From: Pseudescherichia vulneris NBRC 102420
GTDB lineage: Bacteria > Pseudomonadota > Gammaproteobacteria > Enterobacterales > Enterobacteriaceae
NCBI RefSeq assembly: GCF_000759795.1
Contig: NZ_BBMZ01000013.1
Location: forward strand, 1-64,000
Reading direction: 5' to 3'
DNA: 64,000 nucleotides
Numbering within the stretch: position 1 is the stretch's first letter; each line of letters opens with the position of its first letter. The notes under the pieces were generated by a model. That model was not told the DNA's origin, did no database searches, and was given only the letters and a program-made list of their open reading frames with translations. Positions 26,298 to 36,346 of this stretch are shown piece by piece. The position numbers and the translations under genes were made by a program.

Positions 26298-26321
26298 CGC
26301 CGATAAAAAATTATCAGCGGA
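26298..26321 (-). terminator. Hairpin after lipB
   Basis: CCGCCGATAA (26298-26307) pairs with TTATCAGCGG (26312-26321) apart from one mismatch; 11 bp beyond the lipB stop on the minus strand. The U-tract is weak (TCTAAAAATC). Confidence 0.55.
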
Positions 26322-26332
26322 TATAGGATATA

Positions 26333-26974
26333 TTATTCGCTAATATATTGATGTGGGGGATTATTTAGCAGCGTGAGTAAGTTTGCGATAAGTCGCGGGG
26401 CAAGCGTGGCGGGGGTTGCCGCGTTAATCCACTCGCTGACCTGGGCCATCTCCATGCCCGCATAGCCGCAGGGGTTGATCCGGCGGAACGGCGCAAGATC
26501 CATGGCGATGTTGAGTGCCAGTCCGTGAAACGAACAGCCTTTGCGGATCCGCAGGCCCAGCGAGCAGATCTTCTTCTCACCAACGTACACCCCAGGCGCA
26601 TCTGCACGCGGATGGGCATCAATATCCAGCTCGGCCAGCGTGTTCACCACGGTCTGCTCAAGCACGGTCACCAGCTCGCGCACGCCCAGCTTGCGGCGTT
26701 TAAGATCCAGCAGCACATACATCACCTGCTGGCCGGGGCCGTGATAGGTCACCTGACCACCGCGATCGCTCTGAATAACGGGAATATCACCGGGCATCAG
26801 CAGATGTTCCGCTTTACCGGCCTGCCCCTGAGTGAACACCGGCTCGTGCTCGACCAGCCACACTTCATCGGGGGTGTTGGCATCACGGTTATCGGTAAAG
26901 GTGTGCATCGCCTCGGAAACAGGCGCGTAAGGTTGCAAGCCCAGATGGCGGATAAGGATCGTATCCTGAAGCAA
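26333..26974 (-). CDS. lipB: Octanoyl-ACP:protein octanoyltransferase
   Basis: 213 residues, the same length as E. coli LipB. It transfers octanoate from ACP to lipoyl domains before LipA acts. Key motifs are [12 protein letters not shown] near 70-81, the catalytic Lys in [13 protein letters not shown] and the Cys in NPCGYAGM near 169. The start is TTG 26974, 8 nt behind GGAG; it aligns with the E. coli N-terminus (xxQDxILxRxLGLQPY). The in-frame ATG 15 codons upstream would begin before the promoter region and has no ribosome site. Confidence 0.93.
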   Translation of the reverse strand: MLQDTILIRHLGLQPYAPVSEAMHTFTDNRDANTPDEVWLVEHEPVFTQGQAGKAEHLLMPGDIPVIQSDRGGQVTYHGPGQQVMYVLLDLKRRKLGVRELVTVLEQTVVNTLAELDIDAHPRADAPGVYVGEKKICSLGLRIRKGCSFHGLALNIAMDLAPFRRINPCGYAGMEMAQVSEWINAATPATLAPRLIANLLTLLNNPPHQYISE

Positions 26975-27026
26975 AACAGCATCTCCGAAGGAGAACAAAA
27001 GGTAGGGCGAGTATATCACAGGGAGG

Positions 27027-27054
27027 GTGTTCCCCGGCCAGCGCCGGGCAACAC
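27027..27054 (-). promoter_or_regulatory. Hairpin between ybeD and lipB
   Basis: GTGTT-C-CCCGGC (27027-27038) pairs with GCCGGG-C-AACAC (27043-27054), a 11-bp interrupted stem. No U-tract follows, so it is a stabilising or attenuating structure in the ybeD-lipB gap. Confidence 0.45.
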
Positions 27055-27077
27055 GTCAGCAGATTGGCGCAGGACGA

Positions 27078-27341
27078 TTACAGCACCATACGAACGATTT
27101 CGATATTGCCGAGCTCTTCGTACAGCGTTTCAACCTGCTCAATGTGCGTAGCGGTAATGGTGATAGAGACCGAGTGGTAGTTGCCTTTGCTGCTCGGTTT
27201 TACCTGCGGAGAGTAATCACCTGGCGCATGGCGCTGCACCACTTCCACCACCTGATCAACCAGCTCAGGTTTCGCCAGACCCATCACTTTGTAGGTAAAG
27301 GGGGTTGGGAATTCAAGCAGTTCGTTAAGTTTGGTTTTCAT
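27078..27341 (-). CDS. ybeD: UPF0250/DUF493 family protein YbeD
   Basis: 87 residues, ACT-like fold, almost identical to E. coli YbeD. The function is unsettled; the fold suggests small-molecule or protein regulation, and the position between dacA and lipB is conserved. ATG 27341 ([15 protein letters not shown]...) follows GAGCTGAC; an ATG 9 codons upstream would fall in the dacA terminator hairpin region. Confidence 0.95.
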   Translation of the reverse strand: MKTKLNELLEFPTPFTYKVMGLAKPELVDQVVEVVQRHAPGDYSPQVKPSSKGNYHSVSITITATHIEQVETLYEELGNIEIVRMVL

Positions 27342-27361
27342 GTCAGCTCCGGCGTAATAAA

Positions 27362-27389
27362 AGAACAACTCCCGCCAGAGGGCGGGAGT
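27362..27389 (-). terminator. dacA terminator
   Basis: ACTCCCGCC (27368-27376), loop AGAG, GGCGGGAGT (27381-27389); a perfect 9-bp stem. Reading on the minus strand a TGTTCTTTTAT tail follows. Confidence 0.8.
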
Positions 27390-27458
27390 GTCGACTATGC
27401 ATATTTAATGAATGCATAGTATATGGGGATAGAAATCACACTTTCAAGTGTCTATTTT

Positions 27459-28670
27459 TTAACCAAACCAGTGGTGGAACATCAATTTGATGTAATCAAT
27501 GATTTTGCCGAAGAAATTCCCCTCTGGGATCTCCTGTAGAACGACCAGCGGACGCTGCTCAATGGTTTTCCCATCAAGCTGGAAGTTGATGGTGCCGACA
27601 ACCTGATTTTTTGCCAGCGGCGCGTGCAGCTCGCTGTTGCTCAGCACGTAGCTGGCCTTCAGATCCTTCATGCGGCCGCGCGGAATGGTCAGGTAGACGT
27701 CTTTATCGACACCCAGCGAGGCGCGATCGCTGTCGCCAAACCAGGCTGGCTCAGAGGCAAACTCTTTGCCTGCTTTGATTGGGTTAACGGTTTCAAAGAA
27801 ACGGAAGCCCCAGGTCAGCAGCTTTTTACTTTCGGCTTCACGGCCTTTAAAGGTGCGGCCACCCATCACGGCGGAGATCAGGCGCATCTGGCCTTCGGTT
27901 GCCGACGCCACCAGGTTGTAGCCCGCCTTGTCAGTATGACCGGTTTTGATTCCGTCAACGTTCAGGCTGTTATCCCACAGCAGGCCGTTGCGGTTGGTCT
28001 GGCGGATCCCGTTAAAGGTGAACTCTTTCTCTTTGTAGATGGTGTACTCGTTCGGTACATCGCGGATCAGCGCCTGGCCAATCAGCGCCATGTCGCGCGC
28101 GGAGCTGAACTGACCATCAGCGTCGAGACCGTGCACCGTCTGGAAGTGGGAGTTTTTCAGTCCCAGCGCGGTCACGTAGCTGTTCATCAGGCCAACGAAG
28201 GCGTCCTGGCTACCGGCGACATAGTCAGCCATTGCCACACAGGCGTCGTTGCCGGACTGCAGGTTGATACCACGGATCAGCTGGGAGACCGGCACCTGCA
28301 TGCCAGGCTTCAGGAACATCAGCGATGAGCCTTTAAAGACCGGGTTGCCGGTGGCCCAGGCATCGTTGCCGATGGTGACCAGGTCCGTCTCTTTGAATTT
28401 ACCCGCCTTCATCGCCTGACCGATGACGTAGCTGGTCATCATTTTGGTCAGGCTGGCCGGATCGCGGCGCGCGTCGGCGTTCTGTTCCGCCAGCACTTTG
28501 CCAGAGTTGTAGTCGATCAGAATATACGACTCTGCGTCAATTTGCGGAACGCCCGGGATCATGGTTTTGATGTTCAGATCATCAGCATGGGCAGCGGAGA
28601 GCGTGGCGGCGGCCAGCGCGGTGGTGAGCGCCAGGCGCTTCACGAGACGAACGGAAAAAGTGGTCTTCAT
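27459..28670 (-). CDS. dacA: D-alanyl-D-alanine carboxypeptidase, PBP5
   Basis: 403 residues. A signal peptide (to about residue 29, ending SAAHA) is followed by the penicillin-binding fold: SxxK in [12 protein letters not shown], SxN in [10 protein letters not shown] and KTG in [12 protein letters not shown]. The C-terminal amphipathic helix ([18 protein letters not shown]) anchors it to the outer face of the inner membrane. It trims the terminal D-Ala of peptidoglycan pentapeptides. The leader is unusually structured (28717-28801). Confidence 0.98.
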   Translation of the reverse strand: MKTTFSVRLVKRLALTTALAAATLSAAHADDLNIKTMIPGVPQIDAESYILIDYNSGKVLAEQNADARRDPASLTKMMTSYVIGQAMKAGKFKETDLVTIGNDAWATGNPVFKGSSLMFLKPGMQVPVSQLIRGINLQSGNDACVAMADYVAGSQDAFVGLMNSYVTALGLKNSHFQTVHGLDADGQFSSARDMALIGQALIRDVPNEYTIYKEKEFTFNGIRQTNRNGLLWDNSLNVDGIKTGHTDKAGYNLVASATEGQMRLISAVMGGRTFKGREAESKKLLTWGFRFFETVNPIKAGKEFASEPAWFGDSDRASLGVDKDVYLTIPRGRMKDLKASYVLSNSELHAPLAKNQVVGTINFQLDGKTIEQRPLVVLQEIPEGNFFGKIIDYIKLMFHHWFG

Positions 28671-28716
28671 GGTCAGAACAACGACATCCGTGATGAAATT
28701 AAAAAAAGTGCCTTAC

Positions 28717-28801
28717 TATAGCAAAAGCTATACCGGCAGGCATCTGACTTTCCGCATGACTTTGTGACTGAAACTGACACAAGTTGACAAAGTCAGATGC
28801 C
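28717..28801 (-). promoter_or_regulatory. Structured rlpA-dacA spacer with alternative hairpins
   Basis: On the minus strand, segment A (28787-28801, GGCATCTGACTTTGT) can pair with segment C (28739-28751, 13 bp with part of A) or with segment B (28758-28765, ACAAAGTC, 8 bp). The two pairings exclude each other. A further hairpin, TATAGC-AAAA-GCTATA, lies at 28717-28732, just upstream of dacA. The layout resembles an attenuator or RNA switch, but no known class is recognised. Confidence 0.55.
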
Positions 28802-28812
28802 CCATGAAGCGC

Positions 28813-29979
28813 TTATTGGGCGCTGGTAATAAATGATTGCAGCTGCGCTTCACTCTGCAAACGCTGCTGAAGCGCGCTGGCATCGGCTTTGCTGCTGAAC
28901 GGGCCGAGCTGGATACGCCAGACCGCACCGTTCTGCGTCACGCGTCCCGGCACGTCAAACTGCTGGACCAGACGCTGCTGGTACTGCTCGGCGCGTGCTT
29001 TGTCGCTGACGGCACCCACCTGCACAACGTAACCACCGGCGGTGGCCGCAGGTGCTGGGGCAGGGGCCGCTGCGGGTGCGCTACCCTGAACGGAGCCAGG
29101 AGCCGTCACCGGTGCCGCTGCCGCAGGTGCAGCAGCAACAGGGGCGGCCGCGGGGGCCGGAGCAGCGACGGACGGCTGCGGCTGTACTGGCGCAGCGGGT
29201 TCGTTGCCCTCCAGCACGCCGGACGCCAGCGTGGTCGGTGCGCCGAGGAAGCCGCTGCCGCCAACCGGTGCGCCAGCTGCGCCATCGCTTTGCAGCGTAT
29301 CGTTACTGATAGGGCGGACATCTGCCGCAGGCTGGGCGGGCTGCGGCGCGGAAGAGGCGCTGCCCATGCCGCCGCTCAGATCGGGACGATCGGGCAGGGC
29401 ATAGGTCTGCTGGGCGATAGTGGTACACACCGTGCCCGGACCTGAGAACGAACCATCCTGAGAGACGATAATTGGATCGATCCGCACTTTAGTATTGTTG
29501 GAGTTGTTCAGCCGGTCGGCAGCGGCGCGGGAGAGGGAGATCACCCGGTCGTTGCCATAGGGGCCGCGATCGTTGATGCGCACCACCACCATCCGGCCGT
29601 TAGAGAGGTTGGTAATACGCGCGTAGCTGGGGATCGGCAGCGTCGGATGGGCCGCCGTCAGCTGCATCGGGTCGAAAGCTTCGCCGGAGGCGGTCAGGTT
29701 GCTGCCTGGCTCCGCATCGTAGATAGCGGCGAGACCGGCCTGGGTAAAGCGCGAGGTGTCCTGCACAATCTTGTAGGATTTTCCATCGCGCTCGTAGTCC
29801 TGATTCGCCGAGGGGTTCAGCGGCTCGTAGCGTGGTTCAGCCCCGCCGATCTCCACCGTCGGGCCGTTACAGACCGCAGGCTGCGGCGCAGCGGCTGTGG
29901 GCTGCTGGCTCTCGTCGTTACTTGAACACGCTGTGAGTAATCCTGCTGCTACGCAAACTGCAAGGCAAAGCTTCCGCAT
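28813..29979 (-). CDS. rlpA: Septal-ring lipoprotein / lytic transglycosylase-like RlpA
   Basis: 388 residues, slightly longer than the E. coli protein (about 362). Lipobox LLTAC gives lipidated Cys18. The double-psi beta-barrel (DPBB) domain lies near 75-170 (DPMQLTAAHPTLPIPSYARIT, VRINDRGPYGNDRVISLS), followed by a long Ala/Pro/Gln-rich linker (about 210-310) and a C-terminal SPOR domain that binds denuded glycans at septa. The linker length probably explains the difference from E. coli. It is followed by mrdB 10 bp upstream in the same operon. Confidence 0.95.
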   Translation of the reverse strand: MRKLCLAVCVAAGLLTACSSNDESQQPTAAAPQPAVCNGPTVEIGGAEPRYEPLNPSANQDYERDGKSYKIVQDTSRFTQAGLAAIYDAEPGSNLTASGEAFDPMQLTAAHPTLPIPSYARITNLSNGRMVVVRINDRGPYGNDRVISLSRAAADRLNNSNNTKVRIDPIIVSQDGSFSGPGTVCTTIAQQTYALPDRPDLSGGMGSASSAPQPAQPAADVRPISNDTLQSDGAAGAPVGGSGFLGAPTTLASGVLEGNEPAAPVQPQPSVAAPAPAAAPVAAAPAAAAPVTAPGSVQGSAPAAAPAPAPAATAGGYVVQVGAVSDKARAEQYQQRLVQQFDVPGRVTQNGAVWRIQLGPFSSKADASALQQRLQSEAQLQSFITSAQ

Positions 29980-29989
29980 TGCGAACCTC

Positions 29990-31102
29990 TTATACGCTTT
30001 TCGACAACATTTTTCTGTGGGTATGGATCGACATTACGATACCAAACCCGGCCATAAGCACTATCAGGGCTGAGCCCCCGTAGCTTACCAACGGTAAGGG
30101 CACCCCTACCACCGGTAAAATACCGCTCACCATACCAATATTAACAAACACATAAACGAATAAAATCAGCATTAAGCCCCCGGCCATCACGCGGCCAAAG
30201 GTGGTCTGCGCATGGGCGGCGATCCACAGGCCGCGCATAATCAGCAGCAGGTAAAGCGCCAGCAGGATCAGGATCCCCACCAGACCCAGCTCCTCGCCCA
30301 GTACGGCGAAGATAAAGTCGGTATGGCGCTCAGGCAGAAACTCAAGCTGCGACTGGGTGCCGTGCAGCCAGCCTTTGCCGCGCAGGCCGCCGGAGCCAAT
30401 AGCAATTTTAGACTGAATAATATGATAGCCTGCGCCCAGCGGATCGGTTTCTGGATCGAGCAGCATCATAACGCGCTGGCGCTGATAGTCGTGCATCAGG
30501 AAGAACCAGAGGATCGGGATAAATGCCGCTAGCAGCAGGGCGGCAATGCCAATCAGCCGCCAGCTCAGGCCCGACAGGAAGAGCACAAACAGGCCCGACA
30601 GGGCGATCAGAATCGAGGTCCCGAGGTCCGGCTGCGCGGCAACCAGCAGGGTAGGCATGAAGATCAGCACCAGCGCAATGCCGGTATTTTTCAGCGAGGG
30701 CGGGCAGACGTCGCGGTTGATAAAGCGCGCCACCATCAGCGGGACGGCGATTTTTGCAATCTCCGAGGGCTGAAAGCGCACGATGCCTAAATCGAGCCAG
30801 CGCTGCGCCCCTTTCGAGATGGCACCAAAGGCGTCAACCGCCACCAGCAGGATCACGCAAAAGATGTAGAGATAGGGGGCCCATCCCTCATAGACGCGGG
30901 GCGGGATCTGCGCCATCACCACCATTACCACCAGGCCCATGGCGATCTGGCCCACTTTGCGCTCGGTCATGCCGACATCCTGGCCGCTGGCGCTCCAGAT
31001 TACGATGGCGCTGTAGAACAGCAGCGCAAGAACGATCAGCAGCAGCGCCGGATCGATGTGGATTTTATCCCAGAACGATTTTTTGTTCGGATTATCCGTC
31101 AT
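29990..31102 (-). CDS. mrdB: Peptidoglycan glycosyltransferase RodA (SEDS)
   Basis: 370 residues with ten membrane segments. It polymerises lipid II for cell elongation together with PBP2. SEDS motifs include the catalytic-Asp region [20 protein letters not shown] and the conserved [14 protein letters not shown]. It lies 2 bp after mrdA, its partner, on the same transcript. Confidence 0.98.
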   Translation of the reverse strand: MTDNPNKKSFWDKIHIDPALLLIVLALLFYSAIVIWSASGQDVGMTERKVGQIAMGLVVMVVMAQIPPRVYEGWAPYLYIFCVILLVAVDAFGAISKGAQRWLDLGIVRFQPSEIAKIAVPLMVARFINRDVCPPSLKNTGIALVLIFMPTLLVAAQPDLGTSILIALSGLFVLFLSGLSWRLIGIAALLLAAFIPILWFFLMHDYQRQRVMMLLDPETDPLGAGYHIIQSKIAIGSGGLRGKGWLHGTQSQLEFLPERHTDFIFAVLGEELGLVGILILLALYLLLIMRGLWIAAHAQTTFGRVMAGGLMLILFVYVFVNIGMVSGILPVVGVPLPLVSYGGSALIVLMAGFGIVMSIHTHRKMLSKSV

Positions 31103-31104
31103 GG

Positions 31105-33006
31105 TTATTGGTCCTCAGCCGCCGTGGCCGCTGGATTCTCGGCGGGCAGGTCGGTGTTGTTATCGCCCAGCATAATGTGGTCGAGGATCTGGCGCATGAT
31201 GGTCCCGACTGCCGGGCCTGCACCGCCGTTTTCCAGAATGATCGCCACCGCGACCTGGGGATGGTCATAGGGGGCAAACGCCGTCATCAACTTATGGTCG
31301 CGCAGGCGTTCGGCAATTTTATGGGCGTTATAGGTTTCGTTGGCCTTCAGGCCAAACACCTGTGCCGTACCGGATTTCGCCGCCACTTTATAAGGCGCAT
31401 TAGCAAAATATTTGTGCGCCGTGCCGTTGGCACGGTTGGCCACGCCGTACATACCGTCTTTGGCAATCTCCCAGTAGCCAGAGTGGATATCGCCCACCGG
31501 CGGCTGCTCAGGCTGCTTCCAGGGCACCTGCTGGCCGTTCTGCGCCGTGCTCATCAACAGATGCGGGACTTTGACGATGCCATCGTTAATCAGGATCATC
31601 ATTGCCTTGCTCATCTGGATCGGCGTCGCCGTCCAGTAGCCCTGGCCGATGCCCACTGGAATGGTGTCGCCCTGGTACCATGGCTTCTTAAAGCGTTTTA
31701 GCTTCCACTCGCGGGTCGGCATGTTCCCGGAGCGCTCCTCTGAGAGATCGATGCCGGTATAGTGGCCGTAGCCAAATTTACTCATCCACTCCCCGAGGCG
31801 ATCGATCCCCATGTCGTAGGCGACCTGGTAGAAGAAGGTATCGGCGGACTCTTCCAGCGATTTGGTGACGTTCAGGTGGCCGTGGCCCCACTTTTTCCAG
31901 TCGCGATAGCGCTTCTCAGAGCCGGGGAGCTGCCACCAGCCGGGGTCAAACAGGCTGGTATTGCGGTTAATCACGCCCGCGCTCAGCGCCGACACCGCGA
32001 CATAAGGCTTAACGGTGGACGCCGGGGGATAGACGCCCTGGGTAGCACGGTTAATCAGCGGCGTGTTGGGATCGTGCAGCAGGCCGTTGTAATCCTTGCT
32101 GGAGATCCCGTCAACAAACAGGTTTGGGTTGTAGCTTGGCATGGAAACCAGCGCCAGAATGCCGCCGGTGCGCGGATCGGTGACCACGACCGCCGCACGG
32201 CTCCCCTCAAGCAGGGTTTCAATATAGGTTTGCAGCTTGAGATCCAGCGTCAGGTAGATGTCATGCCCGGCCTGGGGCGGCACCTCTTTCAGCTGGCGGA
32301 TCACGCGGCCACGGTTGTTAACCTCAACCTCTTCATAGCCGGTCTGGCCGTGAAGGACGTTCTCGTAGTAGCGCTCAATGCCCAGCTTGCCGATATCGTG
32401 CGTGGCCGCATAGTTGGCGAGGATCCCCTCTTTATCGAGGCGTTCCACGTCTTTATCGTTGATTTTCGATACGTAGCCGATAACGTGGGTCAGGGCAGAG
32501 CCGTAGGGATAGAAGCGACGCTTGTAGCCTTTCACTTCTACGCCGGGGAAGCGGTACTGGTTAACTGCAAAGCGCGCCACCTGGACTTCCGTCAGGTTAG
32601 ACTTCACCGGAATAGAGGTGAAACGGTGCGAGCGGGCGCGCTCTTTTTTGAAATTGGCGATGTCATCATCGTTGAGATCGACTACGTCACGCAGCGCATC
32701 CAGCGTCTGCTGCACGTTATCCACCTTCTCAGGCATCATCTCAACCTGGTAGATGGTGCGGTTGAGCGCCAGCGGGGTACCGTTGCGGTCATAGATAATG
32801 CCGCGGCTCGGGGCAATCGGCACCAGCTTGATACGGTTTTCGTTGGAGCGCGTCTGGTAGTCGGTGTGACGGACGATCTGCAGATTATAGAGGTTGGCGA
32901 CGAGTACGCCGCTGAGCAGCAGGATCCCTGTAAAGGCGACAATCGCCCTGCGCACAAACAGCGCGGACTCAGCCGTATAGTCGCGAAAAGAGTTCTGTAA
33001 TTTCAT
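31105..33006 (-). CDS. mrdA: Peptidoglycan transpeptidase PBP2
   Basis: 633 residues as in E. coli. One N-terminal membrane helix (about 20-45) precedes the dimerisation and transpeptidase domains. Catalytic motifs are STVK in [16 protein letters not shown] (Ser near 330), SAD in [11 protein letters not shown] and KSG in [12 protein letters not shown]. It cross-links lateral-wall peptidoglycan in the elongasome and is the target of mecillinam. Confidence 0.98.
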   Translation of the reverse strand: MKLQNSFRDYTAESALFVRRAIVAFTGILLLSGVLVANLYNLQIVRHTDYQTRSNENRIKLVPIAPSRGIIYDRNGTPLALNRTIYQVEMMPEKVDNVQQTLDALRDVVDLNDDDIANFKKERARSHRFTSIPVKSNLTEVQVARFAVNQYRFPGVEVKGYKRRFYPYGSALTHVIGYVSKINDKDVERLDKEGILANYAATHDIGKLGIERYYENVLHGQTGYEEVEVNNRGRVIRQLKEVPPQAGHDIYLTLDLKLQTYIETLLEGSRAAVVVTDPRTGGILALVSMPSYNPNLFVDGISSKDYNGLLHDPNTPLINRATQGVYPPASTVKPYVAVSALSAGVINRNTSLFDPGWWQLPGSEKRYRDWKKWGHGHLNVTKSLEESADTFFYQVAYDMGIDRLGEWMSKFGYGHYTGIDLSEERSGNMPTREWKLKRFKKPWYQGDTIPVGIGQGYWTATPIQMSKAMMILINDGIVKVPHLLMSTAQNGQQVPWKQPEQPPVGDIHSGYWEIAKDGMYGVANRANGTAHKYFANAPYKVAAKSGTAQVFGLKANETYNAHKIAERLRDHKLMTAFAPYDHPQVAVAIILENGGAGPAVGTIMRQILDHIMLGDNNTDLPAENPAATAAEDQ

Positions 33007-33035
33007 CCGCTGCTTAATCTACCTAAGGCTCTTCG

Positions 33036-33503
33036 TTACTCACGGTGATAGGGATGGTTGGTCGTAATGCTCCATGCGCGATAGAGGCTTTCAGCCACCA
33101 GAACCCGGACCAGCGGGTGGGGGAGCGTTAACGCAGAGAGTGACCAACTTTGTTCTGCTGCCGCTTTGCAGGCGGGGGATAACCCTTCCGGACCGCCGAT
33201 CAGCAGGCTGACGTCGCGTCCGTCCTGCTTCCAGCGCTCCAGCTCGATGGCCAGCTGCGGCGTATCCCAGGGCTTGCCTGGAATATCGAGGGTGACGATG
33301 CGGTTTTTTCCAGCCGCAGCGAGCATAAGCTCACCCTCTTTATCAAGGATACGTTTGATGTCGGCATTTTTGCCGCGCTTGCCGGCAGGGATCTCTACCA
33401 GCTCAAACGGCATATCTTTCGGAAATCGACGCAGATATTCAGTAAAGCCGGTTTGTACCCAGTCGGGCATTTTCGTGCCGACGGCGACCAGTTGCAGCTT
33501 CAC
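33036..33503 (-). CDS. rlmH: 23S rRNA pseudouridine-1915 N3-methyltransferase
   Basis: 155 residues, SPOUT methyltransferase with a C-terminal trefoil knot: [13 protein letters not shown] and [23 protein letters not shown], ending HPYHRE. It methylates m3-Psi1915 in helix 69 of assembled 70S ribosomes. It is 3 bp downstream of rsfS and upstream of mrdA, the conserved order. Confidence 0.98.
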   Translation of the reverse strand: MKLQLVAVGTKMPDWVQTGFTEYLRRFPKDMPFELVEIPAGKRGKNADIKRILDKEGELMLAAAGKNRIVTLDIPGKPWDTPQLAIELERWKQDGRDVSLLIGGPEGLSPACKAAAEQSWSLSALTLPHPLVRVLVAESLYRAWSITTNHPYHRE

Positions 33504-33506
33504 CCA

Positions 33507-33824
33507 TTAACCCCAGAGCTTTTCCAGCTCATAGAGCTGACGGCTCTCTTCCTGCATAACGTGGACAATGACATCACCCAGATCGACCACGACCCAGTCG
33601 GCAACGTTTTCGCCTTCTACGCCAAACGGGATCAGGCCAGCAGCGCGGGATTCCTGAACCACATGGTTAGCGATAGAGACAACGTGACGCGTCGAGGTAC
33701 CGGTGCAGATGATCATGCAGTCGGTGATGCTTGATTTACCTTTAACGTCTAAGGTGACGATGTCCTGACCTTTCAGGTCATCAATTTTGTCGATAACAAA
33801 ATCCTGGAGTGCTTTACCCTGCAA
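33507..33824 (-). CDS. rsfS: Ribosomal silencing factor RsfS
   Basis: 105 residues, the family's usual size. It binds L14 on the 50S subunit and blocks subunit joining in starvation. The conserved stretch [21 protein letters not shown] and the end [30 protein letters not shown] are present. In E. coli cobC separates it from nadD; here a 252-bp spacer replaces cobC. Confidence 0.97.
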   Translation of the reverse strand: MQGKALQDFVIDKIDDLKGQDIVTLDVKGKSSITDCMIICTGTSTRHVVSIANHVVQESRAAGLIPFGVEGENVADWVVVDLGDVIVHVMQEESRQLYELEKLWG

Positions 33825-34076
33825 GTGTTCCCCCTGGGTGGATGCAAATAACGATATTCAATAGATAGTCAGCCAGTATACCTGAAGCCCGGCCTTTTCG
33901 GGACAAGAGTTGCCCATATGTGTCTGAAAGTGGGCTATCATCCCACCCTCCGCACAAGATTGCATCGCCATTTTTGTAAAACAATTTCTATGGAACTGCT
34001 GCGGAGGGAAAAGTCTGGCAGCGGAGAATAGCAGTCTTGACGATCGTGTCAATCTTCTAATGAATTAATCCCAGGC
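33825..34076. other. Spacer at the cobC position, with a long inverted repeat
   Basis: No gene is supported. CCCTCCGCA (33946-33954) and TGCGGAGGG (34000-34008) form a perfect 9-bp inverted repeat 45 nt apart, and GTGGG/CCCAC (33930-33946) a smaller hairpin. A TATACT -10-like element near 33878 could serve rsfS. In E. coli cobC lies here; I see no remnant of its coding sequence. Confidence 0.5.
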
Positions 34077-34718
34077 TTAGCGATACAGACCCTGCTGCAC
34101 AATGTAGTCGAGCACGGCGGGTGGGAGCAGATCGTCACAGGGCTGGTTCTGCTGTAGCCGCTGACGGATTTGCGTGGCAGAGATGTCGAACCACGGGGTT
34201 TGCGCGAGAAAAATTTTTCCGGCGGGCAGGGTATGCAGCTCGCGGGCATCGGTAGTGAGATGCTGCTCTAGCCAACTCTGGTGCGTTGCATCGTGCATCT
34301 CCAGCGCATAGCCGGGACGGCGGCAGACAATCAGATGGCAGTAGCTAAGAATGCTGTCGTAGCGGTACCAGGTCGGGAAGCTGAGCAGCGAATCCTGGCC
34401 GATAATAAACGCCAGCGGGCGGGCGGGGCCGCTCTCCTGACGCCATAGCGCCAGCGTTTCCGCCGTGTAAGACGGCGTGTCGCGCTGCAGTTCCCGCTCG
34501 TCGAGGGTGAACAGCGGACGATCGTTGATAGCCAGCGCCAGCATGGTCTTACGCTGCTGGCTGGTGGCCTCCGGCTGCGGGCGGTGGGGCGGCACGTTAT
34601 TGGGCATAATGATAACCCGTTCGAGATTAATCGCCTCTGCCAGCGCCTCTACCGGTAAAAGGTGGCCGTAGTGGACGGGATCGAAGGTCCCGCCAAACAG
34701 CGCCTGCAGCTGATTCAT
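34077..34718 (-). CDS. nadD: Nicotinate-mononucleotide adenylyltransferase
   Basis: 213 residues, making NaAD from NaMN and ATP. The nucleotidyltransferase motifs are [14 protein letters not shown] at the start and [10 protein letters not shown] near residue 180. ATG 34718 gives the E. coli length and alignment ([10 protein letters not shown]); a start three codons upstream would overlap the holA stop. It is co-transcribed with holA and lptE. Confidence 0.96.
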   Translation of the reverse strand: MNQLQALFGGTFDPVHYGHLLPVEALAEAINLERVIIMPNNVPPHRPQPEATSQQRKTMLALAINDRPLFTLDERELQRDTPSYTAETLALWRQESGPARPLAFIIGQDSLLSFPTWYRYDSILSYCHLIVCRRPGYALEMHDATHQSWLEQHLTTDARELHTLPAGKIFLAQTPWFDISATQIRQRLQQNQPCDDLLPPAVLDYIVQQGLYR

Positions 34719-34719
34719 A

Positions 34720-35751
34720 TCATCCATCGATAAAAACGTCCGCCAGTGTCTTATGACAGAGTAGCAGAGAGAGCCCTTCCAGCTCGGCCCAAACCGACTG
34801 GCCGTAGTCCTGCTTTACGGTGAGTTCGGTGCGGCTCAGGAGATGCACTGCCTGGCGAAGCTGGGTATGGCTCAGGCGGTTTAGCGCCTCGGTGGTGACG
34901 GCGCGGTGGTTCTGCCACACCCGGTGTTTGTCAAAGAGGGTGCGCAGCGGAGTCTGCGCCATCTGGCGCTTTAAGGTCACCAGCTGCAGCAGTTCACGCT
35001 GCAAGGTACGCAGGAGGATCACCGGCTCGCTGGCCTCAAGCTTCAGCTGCTGCAAAATATGCAGGGCGCGTTTGCTCTTGCCCGCCAGCAGGGCATCCAC
35101 CCAGTGGAAGGGGGTAAAGTGCGCGGCATCGTTCACCGCCTGCTCAACGCGGGGCAGGGTGAGCTTGCCGTCGGGCCAGAGTAGAGAGAGACGATCCAGC
35201 GCCTGCGCCAGCGCCAGCAGATTACCCTCATAGCAGTAGCAGAGCAGCTGGTTGGCGGCGTCATCAAGCTGGAGATGGTTCTGTTTTGCGCGATTGGCGA
35301 CCCAGCGCGGCAGCTGAGCCTGCTCCGGCGTCTGGCAGGTGACCAGCACGGCGCGGTTAGCCAGGGCGGTAAACCAGGCGGCATTCTCCTGCGCCTTGGT
35401 GAGCTTATTGCCCCGCACGATCAGCAGCAGATCGTCATGCAGCAGTCCTGTCAGGGTGGCGAGCTGTTCATTGATGGCCGCATTGGGCCCGTTGTCCGGC
35501 AGTTGGAGTAGCAGCGTCTGGCGGCTGGCGAACAGGCTCATAGCCTGGCAGAGGGAGAAAAGCGCGGTCCAGTCGGTGCTGGCATCCAGGGTAACGGTGT
35601 GGTGCTCATCAAAGCCCTGGGCGGCGGCAACCTGACGCACCGCATCCTGGCTCTCCTGCAGCAGCAACGGATCGTTGCCAAGCAGCAGATACGCCGCGCG
35701 CAGCCCTTCATTGAGCTGCGCGCGGAGCTGTTCAGGGTACAGCTTTAACAT
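34720..35751 (-). CDS. holA: DNA polymerase III subunit delta
   Basis: 343 residues, the usual length. This is the clamp-loader wrench that opens the beta sliding clamp: an N-terminal AAA-like region with [17 protein letters not shown] and a C-terminal collar domain. The start codon overlaps the lptE stop by one base (TGATG), so translation is coupled; nadD follows at once. Confidence 0.97.
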   Translation of the reverse strand: MLKLYPEQLRAQLNEGLRAAYLLLGNDPLLLQESQDAVRQVAAAQGFDEHHTVTLDASTDWTALFSLCQAMSLFASRQTLLLQLPDNGPNAAINEQLATLTGLLHDDLLLIVRGNKLTKAQENAAWFTALANRAVLVTCQTPEQAQLPRWVANRAKQNHLQLDDAANQLLCYCYEGNLLALAQALDRLSLLWPDGKLTLPRVEQAVNDAAHFTPFHWVDALLAGKSKRALHILQQLKLEASEPVILLRTLQRELLQLVTLKRQMAQTPLRTLFDKHRVWQNHRAVTTEALNRLSHTQLRQAVHLLSRTELTVKQDYGQSVWAELEGLSLLLCHKTLADVFIDG

Positions 35752-36332
35752 CAGTTACCCAGCGTGGTTGAGACGCGGGAAGAGGTGTCGGTCGCTTTGG
35801 CTTCTGCTTTGGCTTCCGCAATCTTCTCCTGCTTCTCAGCCGTTTGCACGCTTGGCAGCTGACGGATCAGCTGCTGAGCGGCTTTATCGTACATTTCGTT
35901 GACGATCATCTCCTGCTCGGCATCTTTCGCCAGCGCGGTCTGCGGATTATCGAAGAATGAACGATAAACGGTGGTGCTCAACGGATAGATACCCTGACCT
36001 GGGATCAGTACCGAAGCCTGGACCCTCATCACCATCTGGTATTCAGCCGTACGGCCGTCACGGAAGATGGAGGCGGTGTCCTGACTCACCGATGACGAAC
36101 CCAGACGCAGGGAGGGCACATCCTGGCGCACGGAGCTCTTCTCTACCAGCGTCACGCCGTTCAGGCGCAGCTGCGCACGTACCGCGCGGCTGAGCGGGCC
36201 GTTAGGATCCCCTGAGTCGAAAATCATCGTTTTCATCTCAGCAGGAATGGCTGAGCTGTTACGCAGGTGCCAACCACATCCGGCGGTGGCCAGCACCGCC
36301 AATGACAACAAGAGTGTTGTTAGAAATCGCAC
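35751..36332 (-). CDS. lptE: LPS-assembly lipoprotein LptE
   Basis: 193 residues. Lipobox LATAGC gives lipidated Cys19; the fold plugs the LptD barrel in the outer membrane. The stretch [21 protein letters not shown] and LIRQLPSVQ match E. coli LptE. The C-terminal tail is Ala/Glu/Lys-rich. It lies 14 bp after leuS on the same strand. Confidence 0.96.
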   Translation of the reverse strand: MRFLTTLLLSLAVLATAGCGWHLRNSSAIPAEMKTMIFDSGDPNGPLSRAVRAQLRLNGVTLVEKSSVRQDVPSLRLGSSSVSQDTASIFRDGRTAEYQMVMRVQASVLIPGQGIYPLSTTVYRSFFDNPQTALAKDAEQEMIVNEMYDKAAQQLIRQLPSVQTAEKQEKIAEAKAEAKATDTSSRVSTTLGN

Positions 36333-36346
36333 GCTTCCTCCCGCGC

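Noticed and set aside
31762-33000. 412-codon open frame opposite mrdA
   Set aside because: Shadow of the PBP2 gene; no start signal.
33858-34052. 64-codon frame in the rsfS-nadD spacer as a cobC remnant
   Set aside because: No RHG phosphatase motif or other resemblance to CobC is visible.
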